A stretch of 64,000 bases of DNA, taken from contig NZ_CP017580.1 in the NCBI RefSeq assembly GCF_001806325.1, forward strand, positions 3,731,949 to 3,795,948, read 5' to 3'. Origin of the DNA: Curtobacterium sp. BH-2-1-1. Its GTDB lineage: Bacteria > Actinomycetota > Actinomycetes > Actinomycetales > Microbacteriaceae. The notes under the pieces were generated by a model. It made no database searches. It saw nothing but the letters and a program-made list of their open reading frames with translations, and was not told the origin of the DNA. A program made the position numbers and the translations under genes. Shown here piece by piece: positions 36,444-44,341 of this stretch (its first letter is position 1; every line of letters begins with the position of its first letter).

Positions 36444-37136
36444 ATGCAACGAGGACGCACCCTGAGCGCCGCCACCGCCGCGCACCTCGCGCGCCTGGTG
36501 CTCGAGGACCTCGCTCCGGGCGACAAGCTGCCCCCGGAACGGACCCTGGCCGAGGACCTCGCCGTGTCGCGCACGACCGTCCGCGAGGCCATGCAGGAAC
36601 TCGAACGTCGACGCCTCGTGTCCCGGACGCCCGGTCGCGGGACGGTCGTGCTCCCCCGGTCCGAGGAGGCCACCGCGCTCCTCGAACGCCAGACCGGTGT
36701 CGGGCACGCCGAGGACCTCGCGCACCGGGCCGAGAACGTCGCCGAGTTCCGGACCGTCGTCGAGCCCCAGGTCGCCGCGCTCGCCGCAGCCCGTGCCGGC
36801 GAGGCCGACCTGCTCGCGCTCGAACGGATCCTGCAGGCCACGCACGCCGGCCTCAGCCCCGAGGAGTCCCTCGCGCAGGACGTCGCGTTCCACGTGCAGG
36901 TCGCCCGGGCCTCCGGCAACCCACTCCTGGTCTCCCTGTGCGAGCTCAGCAGCGGCTGGGTGCAGGACGTCCGCGCCCGGTCCCACAGCACGAGCGAGGG
37001 CCGCCGGTCGTCGTTCGTGTGGCACGAGCGGATCCTCGACTGCATCCGCCGACACGACGAGGGGGCCGCCCGCGCGGCGATGACCGACCACCTCGCCGAC
37101 GTCGCCCACCTCGTCGAACGGAAGGCCGACCGATGA
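36444..37136 (+). CDS. GntR/FadR-subfamily transcriptional regulator
   Basis: This 230-residue regulator has an N-terminal winged helix (LPPERTLAEDLAVSRTTVRE, then GRGTVVLP) and a C-terminal all-helical FCD effector domain (AENVAEFRTVVEPQVAALAA, FHVQVARASGNPLL, HERILDCIRRHD) with the His/Asp metal-site pattern of the family. ATG at 36444 is preferred over the in-frame ATG at 36423, because TAGGCT lies seven bases before it and the protein then starts at the family's usual N-terminus. It sits at the centre of the island and probably represses both arms until an amide-related ligand binds. Its stop overlaps the next start (ATGA). Confidence 0.88.
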   Translation: MQRGRTLSAATAAHLARLVLEDLAPGDKLPPERTLAEDLAVSRTTVREAMQELERRRLVSRTPGRGTVVLPRSEEATALLERQTGVGHAEDLAHRAENVAEFRTVVEPQVAALAAARAGEADLLALERILQATHAGLSPEESLAQDVAFHVQVARASGNPLLVSLCELSSGWVQDVRARSHSTSEGRRSSFVWHERILDCIRRHDEGAARAAMTDHLADVAHLVERKADR

Positions 37137-38227
37137 CGACCCCCGCGATCCCGACCCTCCAGCCCGGAAGGGGACCGGTCCGCGCCGACCGCTACCTGCC
37201 GGTCGACCCGGACACCGTCCTCTGGGGGCGGCTGCCGAACGCCGACGACCGACCGGCGATCACCGTCGTGCCGGGCGAGTCCGTGACGATCGACACCGTC
37301 AGCCACGAGGGGATCCTCCCCGACCAGGGCAGTGACCCACGTGCCTTCTTCGCCACGCACGGCGTCGCACCGGAGCACGTGCTCGACGACGCCGTCGCGA
37401 TCGCCCGGACCGGACGCCGCGACCCCGACGCAGACGGACCGCACGTCGTGTCCGGGCCCGTCGGCGTCGCGGGCGCACGACCGGGGGACGTCCTCACCAT
37501 GACCGTCGTCGAGACGCTCCCCCGCGTGCACTACGGCGTCGTGTCGAACCGCCACGGCCGGGGCGCGCTGCACGGCGAGTACCCCGTCGACGGCACGACC
37601 GTGAGCGTCTTCGCCGACGTCGTCGACTCCCCCGCCGGACTCCGCGGCCGCATCCCCCTGACACCCGCCCGCGAACGGTTCGCCCGGTTCCCGCTCGCCC
37701 CGTTCCTCGGGATCATGGGCGTCGCGACCCCCGGGGAGCGCCGGCACTCGGTCCCGCCGGGCCGCCACGGCGGGAACATCGACGTGAACCTCCTGCAGGC
37801 GGGCACGCAGCTGCACCTGCCCGTCCTCGTGCCCGGTGCGCTCGCGTACGTCGGCGACCCGCACTTCGCGCAGGGCGACGGCGAGGTGGCGCTCACCGCG
37901 ATGGAGGCCTCGCTCCGCGCGACGGTCCGGTTCGACCTGACACCGGCCGACGAGGCCGCGAGCCGGTTCGGCGACCTCGTGTGGCCGGTCGCCGAGACCC
38001 AGGAGTACCTCGTCCCCACCGGGATGGACCCCGACCTCGACGAGGCCGTCCGGGAGTGCGTCCGGCACGCCGTCGCGATCCTCGGTGCGCGCTGGGGGAT
38101 GGAGCCGCACCTGGCGTACGCCTACCTCTCCGCCGCGACCGACTTCGACATCTCGCAGGTGGTCGACCTCGTCACCGGTGTCCACGCCCGCATCCGCAAG
38201 GCCGACTTCGAGGAGCCCACCCGATGA
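37133..38227 (+). CDS. Acetamidase/formamidase-family amidase (FmdA type)
   Basis: FmdA-type enzymes hydrolyse short amides to ammonia and the acid. The 364-residue protein has the family landmarks: ITVVPGESVTIDTVSHEG, DVLTMTVVETLP, PGRHGGNIDVNLLQAGTQLH (the PxxxGGNxD metal-site loop) and YVGDPHFAQGDGEVALTAME. The length is a little above the usual ~320. ATG at 37133 overlaps the gntR stop, and its own stop overlaps the amidase start, so all three genes are translationally coupled. It likely supplies nitrogen by removing an amide formed earlier in the pathway. Confidence 0.88.
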   Translation: MTTPAIPTLQPGRGPVRADRYLPVDPDTVLWGRLPNADDRPAITVVPGESVTIDTVSHEGILPDQGSDPRAFFATHGVAPEHVLDDAVAIARTGRRDPDADGPHVVSGPVGVAGARPGDVLTMTVVETLPRVHYGVVSNRHGRGALHGEYPVDGTTVSVFADVVDSPAGLRGRIPLTPARERFARFPLAPFLGIMGVATPGERRHSVPPGRHGGNIDVNLLQAGTQLHLPVLVPGALAYVGDPHFAQGDGEVALTAMEASLRATVRFDLTPADEAASRFGDLVWPVAETQEYLVPTGMDPDLDEAVRECVRHAVAILGARWGMEPHLAYAYLSAATDFDISQVVDLVTGVHARIRKADFEEPTR

Positions 38228-39780
38228 CCACGCACCCCGACGCTCCCGAGGGTCTCCTCGAGGCACTCGACGCGTACGAGGCCGCCCTGCTGACGAACGA
38301 CCTCGACGCCCTCGACGACGCGTTCGTCGACGCACCCGGCACGATGCGCGGCGACGACCGCGGGCTGCTCGTCGGCCACGACGCGATCAGCGCCTTCCGC
38401 GGAGCACGCGGCGGGGTCGCGACCAGGACGTTGACGCGGGTCGAGGTCCGGCCCCTCGCCGAGGACCTCGCCCTCGTCGTGTCGGTGTCCCGGTTCGCCG
38501 CCGGCGGCCACGGCCTCCAGACCCAGCTGTGGCGCCGCACGACCGCACACGACGACACCGGCCCCGTCGCGTGCTGGCGCATCGAGGCAGCACACGTGAC
38601 CGGCCGCCCCCGCGCCTTCGACCCGACCGTCTGGCGGGCTGTCGGCGACCCGCTCGTCGCACCCAGCGCCTCCGGGCCGCTCGACGGGCGCACCGTCGCG
38701 GTCAAGGACCTCTATGCCGTGCCCGGCCAACCCGTCGGTGCCGGCAACCCCACCTTCCTGCGCGAGGCGCCGGTCGAGACGGCCGCGGCACCGGCCGTCG
38801 CGGCGCTCCTCGCCGCCGGTGCGGCGATCCGCGGGATCGCGCGCACCGACGAGTTCGCGTACAACCTCACCGGACGGAACGAGCACCACGGCACACCGCC
38901 GAACGCCGCGGACCCGACGCGGCTGCCAGGGGGCTCGTCCAGCGGCTCCGCGTCGGCCGTCGGTCTCGGCATGGCCGACATCGGGATCGGCACGGACACC
39001 GCCGGGTCCGTCCGGGTCCCCGCCTCGTACCAGGGGCTCTGGGGCCTCCGGACGACCCACGGCACGGTCCCCCGCGACGGTCTGCTCCCCCTCGCACCGT
39101 CCTTCGACACCGTGGGGTGGCTCACCCGCGACGCCGAGACGCTCCTCGCCGTGGTCGACGCCACCGTGCCCGACCCCGGTCCGGCCCCGGCACCGACGCC
39201 CCTCGTCGTCCCGGAGGACCTGCTCGCCCTGGTCGACCCCGACACCGCCAGCGCGTTCTCGGCGTTCACCCGGTGCCTCGACGACGAACCCGACCGGGTC
39301 CGGCTCGCGGACCTCGGCGTCCCCGCCCCCGACGAGCTCCGCGAACTGCTCCGCCTGGTGCAGGCCGCCGAGGCCGTCGCCGCCCACGGAGCCTGGATCG
39401 CCCGACACCCCGGCGCGTTGAGCACCGTCGTCGGGGACCGGTTCGCAGCAGCCGCGGCGAACGACCCCGCCGCCACCGCCGACGCGGTCCAGCGCCTCGG
39501 CGTCGTCCGGGACACCATCCGCCGGGCGCTGGTCGGCCTGACCCTCGTGTTCCCGACCGTGCCGGGCCCCGCACCGCTCGTGTCCGCCGACGCCGCCGCA
39601 CTCGAGCGCAGCAGGACCGCGACGACGGGGTTGACGAGCCTCGCGAGCGTGGGCGGCCTCCCCGCGGTGAGCGCCCCCGCCCTCACCGTCGACGACGCCC
39701 CGGTCGGCGTGTGCCTGGTCGGCGCGGTCGGCACCGACCGGGACCTGGTGCGCCGTGCACGAGACCTGACGACCCGCTGA
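38224..39780 (+). CDS. AtzH-like domain fused to amidase-signature enzyme
   Basis: This 518-residue fusion has an AtzH-like (DUF3225, SnoaL-fold) domain at residues 1-125 (LEALDAYEAALLTNDLDALD, with RIEAAHVTGRP at its end) and an amidase-signature domain at about 150-518. The catalytic set is visible: Lys in VAVKDLYAVPG, the cis-Ser region GGSSSGSASA and the nucleophile in GTDTAGSVRVPAS. In cyanuric acid/biuret breakdown AtzH accompanies the amidase AtzE; here the two are one chain. The target could be a carboxybiuret- or allophanate-like amide, but this is inference. ATG at 38224 overlaps the FmdA stop. Confidence 0.87.
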   Translation: MTTHPDAPEGLLEALDAYEAALLTNDLDALDDAFVDAPGTMRGDDRGLLVGHDAISAFRGARGGVATRTLTRVEVRPLAEDLALVVSVSRFAAGGHGLQTQLWRRTTAHDDTGPVACWRIEAAHVTGRPRAFDPTVWRAVGDPLVAPSASGPLDGRTVAVKDLYAVPGQPVGAGNPTFLREAPVETAAAPAVAALLAAGAAIRGIARTDEFAYNLTGRNEHHGTPPNAADPTRLPGGSSSGSASAVGLGMADIGIGTDTAGSVRVPASYQGLWGLRTTHGTVPRDGLLPLAPSFDTVGWLTRDAETLLAVVDATVPDPGPAPAPTPLVVPEDLLALVDPDTASAFSAFTRCLDDEPDRVRLADLGVPAPDELRELLRLVQAAEAVAAHGAWIARHPGALSTVVGDRFAAAAANDPAATADAVQRLGVVRDTIRRALVGLTLVFPTVPGPAPLVSADAAALERSRTATTGLTSLASVGGLPAVSAPALTVDDAPVGVCLVGAVGTDRDLVRRARDLTTR

Positions 39781-39795
39781 GGTGCGCCGGACGAC

Positions 39796-39814
39796 GGAGG
39801 CGACCCGCGCCTCC
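39796..39814. terminator. Short hairpin between convergent genes
   Basis: GGAGGCG (39796-39802) pairs with CGCCTCC (39808-39814). The arms match the centre of family-1 palindromes. It lies between the amidase stop and the methyltransferase stop. Confidence 0.5.
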
Positions 39815-39820
39815 CGGCCC

Positions 39821-40648
39821 TCAGGCCCGCGCGGAAGCGAGCCGCTGCGCGTGCGTGACCGCCCAGAGCCCGACGGCGCTCGCCGCGGCGACGTTCAACG
39901 AGTCGACGCCGTGCGCCATCGGGATGCGCACGGTGGTGTCGGCGGACGCGATCGCCGCCGGCGTGAGGCCCTGCCCCTCGGTGCCCATCACGAGCGCCAC
40001 GCGGTCCGGGACGTCCGCGACGAACGCGTCGAGGTCCACCGAGCGGTCCGTCAGGGCCATCGCGGCGAGGTGGAAGCCCTGCGCCCGGAGCTCCTCGCCG
40101 GCGGCCGGCCAGTCGCCGATGCGGGTCCACGGCACCTGCAGCACCGTGCCCATGCTGACGCGGACGCTGCGCCGGTAGAGCGGGTCGGCGCAGCGGGGGC
40201 TGACCAGGACGGCGTCGGCCCCGAGGCCGGCGACGCTCCGGAACACCGCGCCGACGTTGGTGTGGTCGACGATGTCCTCGAGCACCACCACGACCCTGGC
40301 GTCGCGCACCACGTCCGCGACGCTCGGCAGCTCCGGGCGATGCATCGCGGCGATGGCGCCGCGGTGCATCCGGAAGCCGGTGAGGTCCTCGAGCAGGTCG
40401 TCGGGGCCGACGAACACGGGGCCGTCGTGGTCCGCGACGACCGGGAGCACGCTGTCGAGCCACTTCTCCTGGACCAGCACGCTCCGCGGGACGTGCCCGG
40501 CGCGGACCGCCCGCTCGATGACCGTGTTCGACTCGGCGATGTACAGGCCGCCCTCCGGCTCGGACACGCGCCGCAGGGCGACGTCGGTGAGCCGGGCGAA
40601 GTCGTCGAGGCGGGGGTCGTCGAGGGAGTCGATGCGGACGGCGTGCAC
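39821..40648 (-). CDS. TrmH/SpoU-family RNA 2'-O-methyltransferase
   Basis: This 275-residue SPOUT enzyme methylates a ribose 2'-OH in rRNA or tRNA. It has an N-terminal L30e-like substrate-binding domain (EGGLYIAESNTVIERAVRAG) and the knotted catalytic domain with NVGAVFRSVAGLGADAVLV (motif 1), VMGTEGQGLT (motif 2) and RIPMAHGVDSLNVAAAS (motif 3). GTG at 40648 is the likeliest start because it opens the conserved N-terminus; only a weak ribosome site is visible. It is divergent from the sirtuin gene. The target nucleotide cannot be read from the sequence. Confidence 0.9.
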   Translation of the reverse strand: MHAVRIDSLDDPRLDDFARLTDVALRRVSEPEGGLYIAESNTVIERAVRAGHVPRSVLVQEKWLDSVLPVVADHDGPVFVGPDDLLEDLTGFRMHRGAIAAMHRPELPSVADVVRDARVVVVLEDIVDHTNVGAVFRSVAGLGADAVLVSPRCADPLYRRSVRVSMGTVLQVPWTRIGDWPAAGEELRAQGFHLAAMALTDRSVDLDAFVADVPDRVALVMGTEGQGLTPAAIASADTTVRIPMAHGVDSLNVAAASAVGLWAVTHAQRLASARA

Positions 40649-40743
40649 GGGGCTCGTTTCGGGGTCGGTGTGGGGGCCGGTGGCGGCGGGGCACGACCTG
40701 GCGTCGTCCACGGGAAGTGACCGGGGCGGTCGGCTGTTGAGGG

Positions 40744-40749
40744 TACCGT
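40744..40749 (+). promoter_or_regulatory. -10 box of the sirtuin gene (leaderless)
   Basis: TACCGT ends seven bases before the ATG at 40757. A GTG at 40748 in the same frame overlaps the box, so the ATG is the better start. Confidence 0.5.
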
Positions 40750-40756
40750 GAACACG

Positions 40757-41611
40757 ATGGCGACGAGCGAACCGACCAGCACCGCGAGCGCGACCGCGTC
40801 CGGGCAGGCCCTCGACCGCGCCGTCGAGCTCCTCGCCGGCAAGCGCATCGCCGTGCTCTCCGGCGCCGGGCTGAGCACGGACTCCGGCATCCCCGACTAC
40901 CGGGGCGCCGGCCGCGTCGTCCGGAAGCCGATGACCTTCCAGGAGTTCCGCGCCGACCCCGCCAAGCGGCAGCGCTACTGGGCCGGCTCGCACCTCGGCT
41001 GGCGCACCTTCGCCTCGGCCCGTCCGAACGCCGGGCACCAGGCCCTCGCGGCGCTCGAACGCGACGGCATCGTCACGGGGGTCGTCACGCAGAACGTCGA
41101 CGGACTGCACCTCCGCTCCGGATCACGTCGGGTCGTCGAGATCCACGGGTCGATGGACCGTGCCGTCTGCCTCACCTGCGGGCAGGTGTTCTCGCGCGCC
41201 GACCTCGCGACCGTGCTCGACCGGGACAACCCGTGGATCGACGAGCCCGGGTCGGTGCAGCTCCAGCCCGACGGCGACGTCGAGATCACCGACGTCGAGC
41301 GCTTCCGGGTGCCGGACTGCTCGGTGTGCGGCGGGGTGCTGAAGCCCGACGTGGTGTTCTTCGGCGAGTTCGTCCCGGCCGAGAAGTTCCGCGAGGCCGT
41401 CTCCATCGTCGCCGAGGCCGACGCGCTCCTCGTCGTCGGCTCGTCCCTCACCGTGAACTCCGGCGTCCGGCTCGTCGACCACGCCGCACGACGGAAGCAC
41501 CCCGTGGTCATCGTGAACCGCGGCACGACCCGCAGCGACCCCCGGGCAGCGGTCAAGATCGACGCCGGCACGACCGAGACGCTCGAAGCCCTGGCGGCAC
41601 GGCTGCGATGA
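40757..41611 (+). CDS. Sirtuin, NAD-dependent protein deacylase
   Basis: Sirtuins remove acyl groups from lysine using NAD. The 284-residue protein has the NAD motif VLSGAGLSTDSGIPDYRGAG (residues near 33-52), TQNVDGLHLRSG, and the catalytic His in VVEIHGSMDRAVCL. Zinc cysteines are CLTCG and CSVCGGVLKPDVVFFGE. GSSLTVNSGVRLVD completes the Rossmann fold. ATG at 40757 is seven bases from TACCGT. Its stop codon overlaps the first unit of a 24-bp tandem repeat that separates it from the histidine phosphatase. Confidence 0.92.
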   Translation: MATSEPTSTASATASGQALDRAVELLAGKRIAVLSGAGLSTDSGIPDYRGAGRVVRKPMTFQEFRADPAKRQRYWAGSHLGWRTFASARPNAGHQALAALERDGIVTGVVTQNVDGLHLRSGSRRVVEIHGSMDRAVCLTCGQVFSRADLATVLDRDNPWIDEPGSVQLQPDGDVEITDVERFRVPDCSVCGGVLKPDVVFFGEFVPAEKFREAVSIVAEADALLVVGSSLTVNSGVRLVDHAARRKHPVVIVNRGTTRSDPRAAVKIDAGTTETLEALAARLR

Positions 41612-41705
41612 GGTGCCGCGCCGCGTCCGGGACGAGGTGCCGCGCCGCGTCCGGGACGAGGTGCCGCGCCGCGTCCGGGATGAGGTGCCGCGCCGCGTCT
41701 GGGAT
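41610..41705. repeat. 24-bp minisatellite, four units
   Basis: Four head-to-tail 24-bp units (41610, 41634, 41658, 41682), each starting GAGGTGCCGCGCCGCGT, differ at only two or three positions. The first unit overlaps the sirtuin stop, and the last ends next to the histidine-phosphatase promoter and start. The frame of the phosphatase stays open through it (EVPRRVRD per unit). Confidence 0.95.
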
Positions 41706-41714
41706 GATCGTGCG

Positions 41715-42353
41715 GTGACGACGCTCCTGTACCTGGTCCGGCACGGCGAGACCGACTGGAACGCCGAACGGCGCATCCAGGGCTCGACGGACATCCCCCT
41801 GAACGACACCGGACGCCGACAGGCCCGATCCACCGCGACCCTGCTCGACCGCCGGCGGTTCGACGCCGTCGTCGCGTCGCCGCTGTCCCGGGCGTTCGAG
41901 ACCGGATCGATCATCGCGGACCACCTCGGTCTCGCAGCGCCCGCCACGTACGCAGGGCTGGCGGAACGCTCCTACGGCGAGGCCGAGGGCCTGACCGACG
42001 ACGAGGTCCGCGAGCGCTACCCGCACGACGACATCCCGGGCCGCGAGTCCCGCAGCGCGCTGCTCGACCGCGTCACCGAGACACTCGCCGAGATCGCGGT
42101 CCGGTACGACGCCGGCAGCGTCGTCGTCGCGACCCACGGCGCCGTGATCCGCAGCATCGTCAACGCCGCCGCCCCCGGCACCGCCGACCGGCACAGCACC
42201 CCGATCCGGAACGGGTCCGTGCACTCGTTCCGGTGGGACCCCGAGCGCTTCCACGCCGAGCTCGTGCGGTTCGACGACCCGATCGACGGGGTCTCGGACG
42301 GGCCCGGCCGGTACGCCTTCGAGTACCAGAACCCACTCGAGCGCCGCGGGTAG
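41715..42353 (+). CDS. Histidine-phosphatase superfamily protein
   Basis: This 212-residue protein has the phosphoglycerate-mutase-like RHG motif LVRHGETDWN near residues 7-16, the second catalytic His in VVATHGAVIRS, and ERSYGEAEGL with the proton-donor acid. It could be a phosphatase acting on sugar phosphates or nucleotides, like CobC/GpmB. GTG at 41715 starts the fold exactly and lies six bases after GATGAT, a -10-like box; reading through the upstream repeat would add about 34 Arg-rich residues and is less likely. The substrate is not evident. Confidence 0.87.
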   Translation: MTTLLYLVRHGETDWNAERRIQGSTDIPLNDTGRRQARSTATLLDRRRFDAVVASPLSRAFETGSIIADHLGLAAPATYAGLAERSYGEAEGLTDDEVRERYPHDDIPGRESRSALLDRVTETLAEIAVRYDAGSVVVATHGAVIRSIVNAAAPGTADRHSTPIRNGSVHSFRWDPERFHAELVRFDDPIDGVSDGPGRYAFEYQNPLERRG

Positions 42354-42403
42354 CGCCGCGGGTTGCCGCCGGGAGCCGCCGCGCGCTGTCGGTGGTGTCG
42401 TAC

Positions 42404-42409
42404 TAGGCT
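42404..42409 (+). promoter_or_regulatory. -10 box upstream of the 42449 gene
   Basis: TAGGCT lies 39 bases before the ATG, leaving a leader of about 33 bases that ends in the purine-rich GAGGGGG ribosome site. Confidence 0.45.
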
Positions 42410-42448
42410 CCGATCCACTCGCAGACCCGAGCGTGTGAGGGGGCTGAC

Positions 42449-43198
42449 ATGACCGTCGACGGACCCGGTGGTGGGGGCGCTCGGCCCGGCTGGCCGCAGT
42501 CGCCCGATCCGGACGACCTCGATCGTGCCTTCGGCCCGGGCACGGCATCCGTCCCGGTGCGGACCCCGCGGCAGCGTGTCCGACGCAGCGCCCTGGTCGG
42601 TGTGGGCGTGATCATCGCTGCCGGTGTGCTCGCCGTCGTGCTCGTCACCATCATCGGCAGCGTGCAGAACGGCGTCGGTGGCGTGTTCCCCCGCCCCGAT
42701 GCCGCGCTCGACCGGTTCGGCAGCGCCGCGCGGGACCTCGACGGCGTCGAGGGCGTGCGCGACTCGGAACCGAAGAAGACCTCGTTCGCGAGCTACGACG
42801 TCGAGTCCACCGTCACGGTGTCGCCGACGCTCTCCGACGAGGAACGGACCGCGGTCGTCGACGACCTGCGCGCCGCAGCGAAGACGGCGAGCGGCAACGG
42901 CGTCCGGGTGTTCGCCGTGGCGGACCTCGGTGCGCTCGAGATCGGGGTCTCTCCGGACGAGCGCACCACGGAACAGCGTCTGACGCTCGCCCGGCAGCTC
43001 GACGCGATCGGCGGTGTCTCGGGCGTGCGGTGCTCGTGGGGCGACGGCGGCCCGTCGGACGAGCCGGCCGACCAGGCGATCACGGTCGAGACGATCGGGC
43101 GCGGGGCTGCGCTCGACGCCGTGGTGGCGAAGGCGACGCAGGAGGCGCAGGCGGTGTTCCCGGGGGCCACGGTGTCGGCGGAGCGGCCGTCGTCCTGA
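42449..43198 (+). CDS. Single-pass membrane protein of unknown function
   Basis: This 249-residue protein has a Gly/Pro/Asp-rich cytoplasmic start, a basic stretch (TPRQRVRRS), one strong transmembrane helix (residues about 50-71, VGVGVIIAAGVLAVVLVTII) and an outside domain of about 170 residues. The outside part alternates predicted beta strands (SYDVESTVTVSP, RVFAVADLGALEIGVSP) with helices and seems to be an internal duplication of a small alpha-beta unit. I recognise no family. ATG at 42449 follows GAGGGGGCTGAC. It is a single gene ending 51 bases from the facing glycosyltransferase stop. Confidence 0.75.
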   Translation: MTVDGPGGGGARPGWPQSPDPDDLDRAFGPGTASVPVRTPRQRVRRSALVGVGVIIAAGVLAVVLVTIIGSVQNGVGGVFPRPDAALDRFGSAARDLDGVEGVRDSEPKKTSFASYDVESTVTVSPTLSDEERTAVVDDLRAAAKTASGNGVRVFAVADLGALEIGVSPDERTTEQRLTLARQLDAIGGVSGVRCSWGDGGPSDEPADQAITVETIGRGAALDAVVAKATQEAQAVFPGATVSAERPSS

Positions 43199-43249
43199 GG
43201 CGGGTCGGTGCGCGCGACCGGCGCCCGAAGCCTGCTGGCTCGGGCTGGC

Positions 43250-44341
43250 CTACTGCCCGGGGGTGGCCCCGCGGGCCGCGACCGCCTGCTCCACCGCGCG
43301 GACGACCTGCTCCGCCGAGGTCTCCCACCGGAACCGCCCGGCCTGCACGACCGATGCCCGCGAGGCCTCGTCCCACCGCGCCTCGAGTCGGCGCACCGCG
43401 GCCGCGACGGCCGACGGCGACGACGGGTCGAAGTACTCCGCGACGTCCCCGCCGATCTCGCGGAAGATCGGGATGTCACTGACGACCACCGGCGTGCCGA
43501 CGCCCATCGCCTCGACGAGCGGGATGCCGAAGCCCTCGTCGTACGACGCCGTCGCGAGGGCCGTCGCCGACCGCAGCACCGACAGATACTCGTCGTCGGA
43601 GGCGCCGTCGTGGAACACGATCGACCCCGCCGGCGCTAGCCGTTCGAGCCGCGCACGATCGGCGGCGGACACCCGGGACATGCAGTGCAGCACCCAGTCC
43701 GCTCCGAGCAGCGGCATCGCGGCGGCGAGGGTCTCGACGTTCTTGTACGGCATGAACGAGCCCATGTACACGAGGGACTTCTCGCGCGGACCGCCCTCGG
43801 GCCGAGGGGTCGCGGGATCGGCGGCGTTGTACGCGACGGTGACGGGGCGCTTCGTCAGCCGGTGCTCGGCGATGAGGCCGGCGGTCGTCTCGGACACCGT
43901 CACGACCCCGTCGGCGCCGTTCAGGAGCAGGCGCTGCGGCACCCAGCTGAGGTGGAAGGCACGCCAGCCGAAGCGGAGGGGCCACGAGAACTCCCGCGGG
44001 GGCGTCCGGTTCCGGTAGTAGATCAGGTCGTGGAGGGTCAGCACGAGGGCGTACTGCCGACCGCGGGACCCCATGGTCTGCATGGGCGAGAAGACGGCGT
44101 CGAGCCCGAGGCGGTTGACCTTGCGCGCGACGAGGGGCTCCCCCGGCTCGGTCGGCGCAGGCAGGAGTTCCCACGGCAGGTCGGACGGCAGCGACTCGAG
44201 CTGCCGCTCGTCGTGCACGAGCAGGGTGTAGTCGTGTCGCTCGGGCAGGTGGGCGACGACGCCGGCCGTGAACCGGCTGATGCCGTCGTGGCGGCCGATG
44301 CGGACGTAGCGGCAGTCGATCCCGATGCGCAGGCGGGTCAC
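43250..44341 (-). CDS. Family GT4 glycosyltransferase
   Basis: This 363-residue retaining glycosyltransferase has the GT-B layout. LRIGIDCRYVRIGRHDGISRF opens the acceptor domain and SLVYMGSFMPYKNV begins the nucleotide-sugar domain. EGFGIPLVEAMGVGTPVV carries the E-x7-E donor-binding motif near residues 277-285. There is no signal peptide, so it acts in the cytoplasm, probably mannosylating or glycosylating a lipid or polysaccharide precursor. GTG at 44341 overlaps the hydrolase stop by four bases. Confidence 0.88.
   Translation of the reverse strand: MTRLRIGIDCRYVRIGRHDGISRFTAGVVAHLPERHDYTLLVHDERQLESLPSDLPWELLPAPTEPGEPLVARKVNRLGLDAVFSPMQTMGSRGRQYALVLTLHDLIYYRNRTPPREFSWPLRFGWRAFHLSWVPQRLLLNGADGVVTVSETTAGLIAEHRLTKRPVTVAYNAADPATPRPEGGPREKSLVYMGSFMPYKNVETLAAAMPLLGADWVLHCMSRVSAADRARLERLAPAGSIVFHDGASDDEYLSVLRSATALATASYDEGFGIPLVEAMGVGTPVVVSDIPIFREIGGDVAEYFDPSSPSAVAAAVRRLEARWDEASRASVVQAGRFRWETSAEQVVRAVEQAVAARGATPGQ

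Noticed and set aside
41613..41714. Start of the histidine phosphatase at the upstream ATG
   Set aside because: This would translate the minisatellite into an Arg-rich leader before the conserved RHG motif; the GTG at 41715 matches the family start and the -10 spacing.
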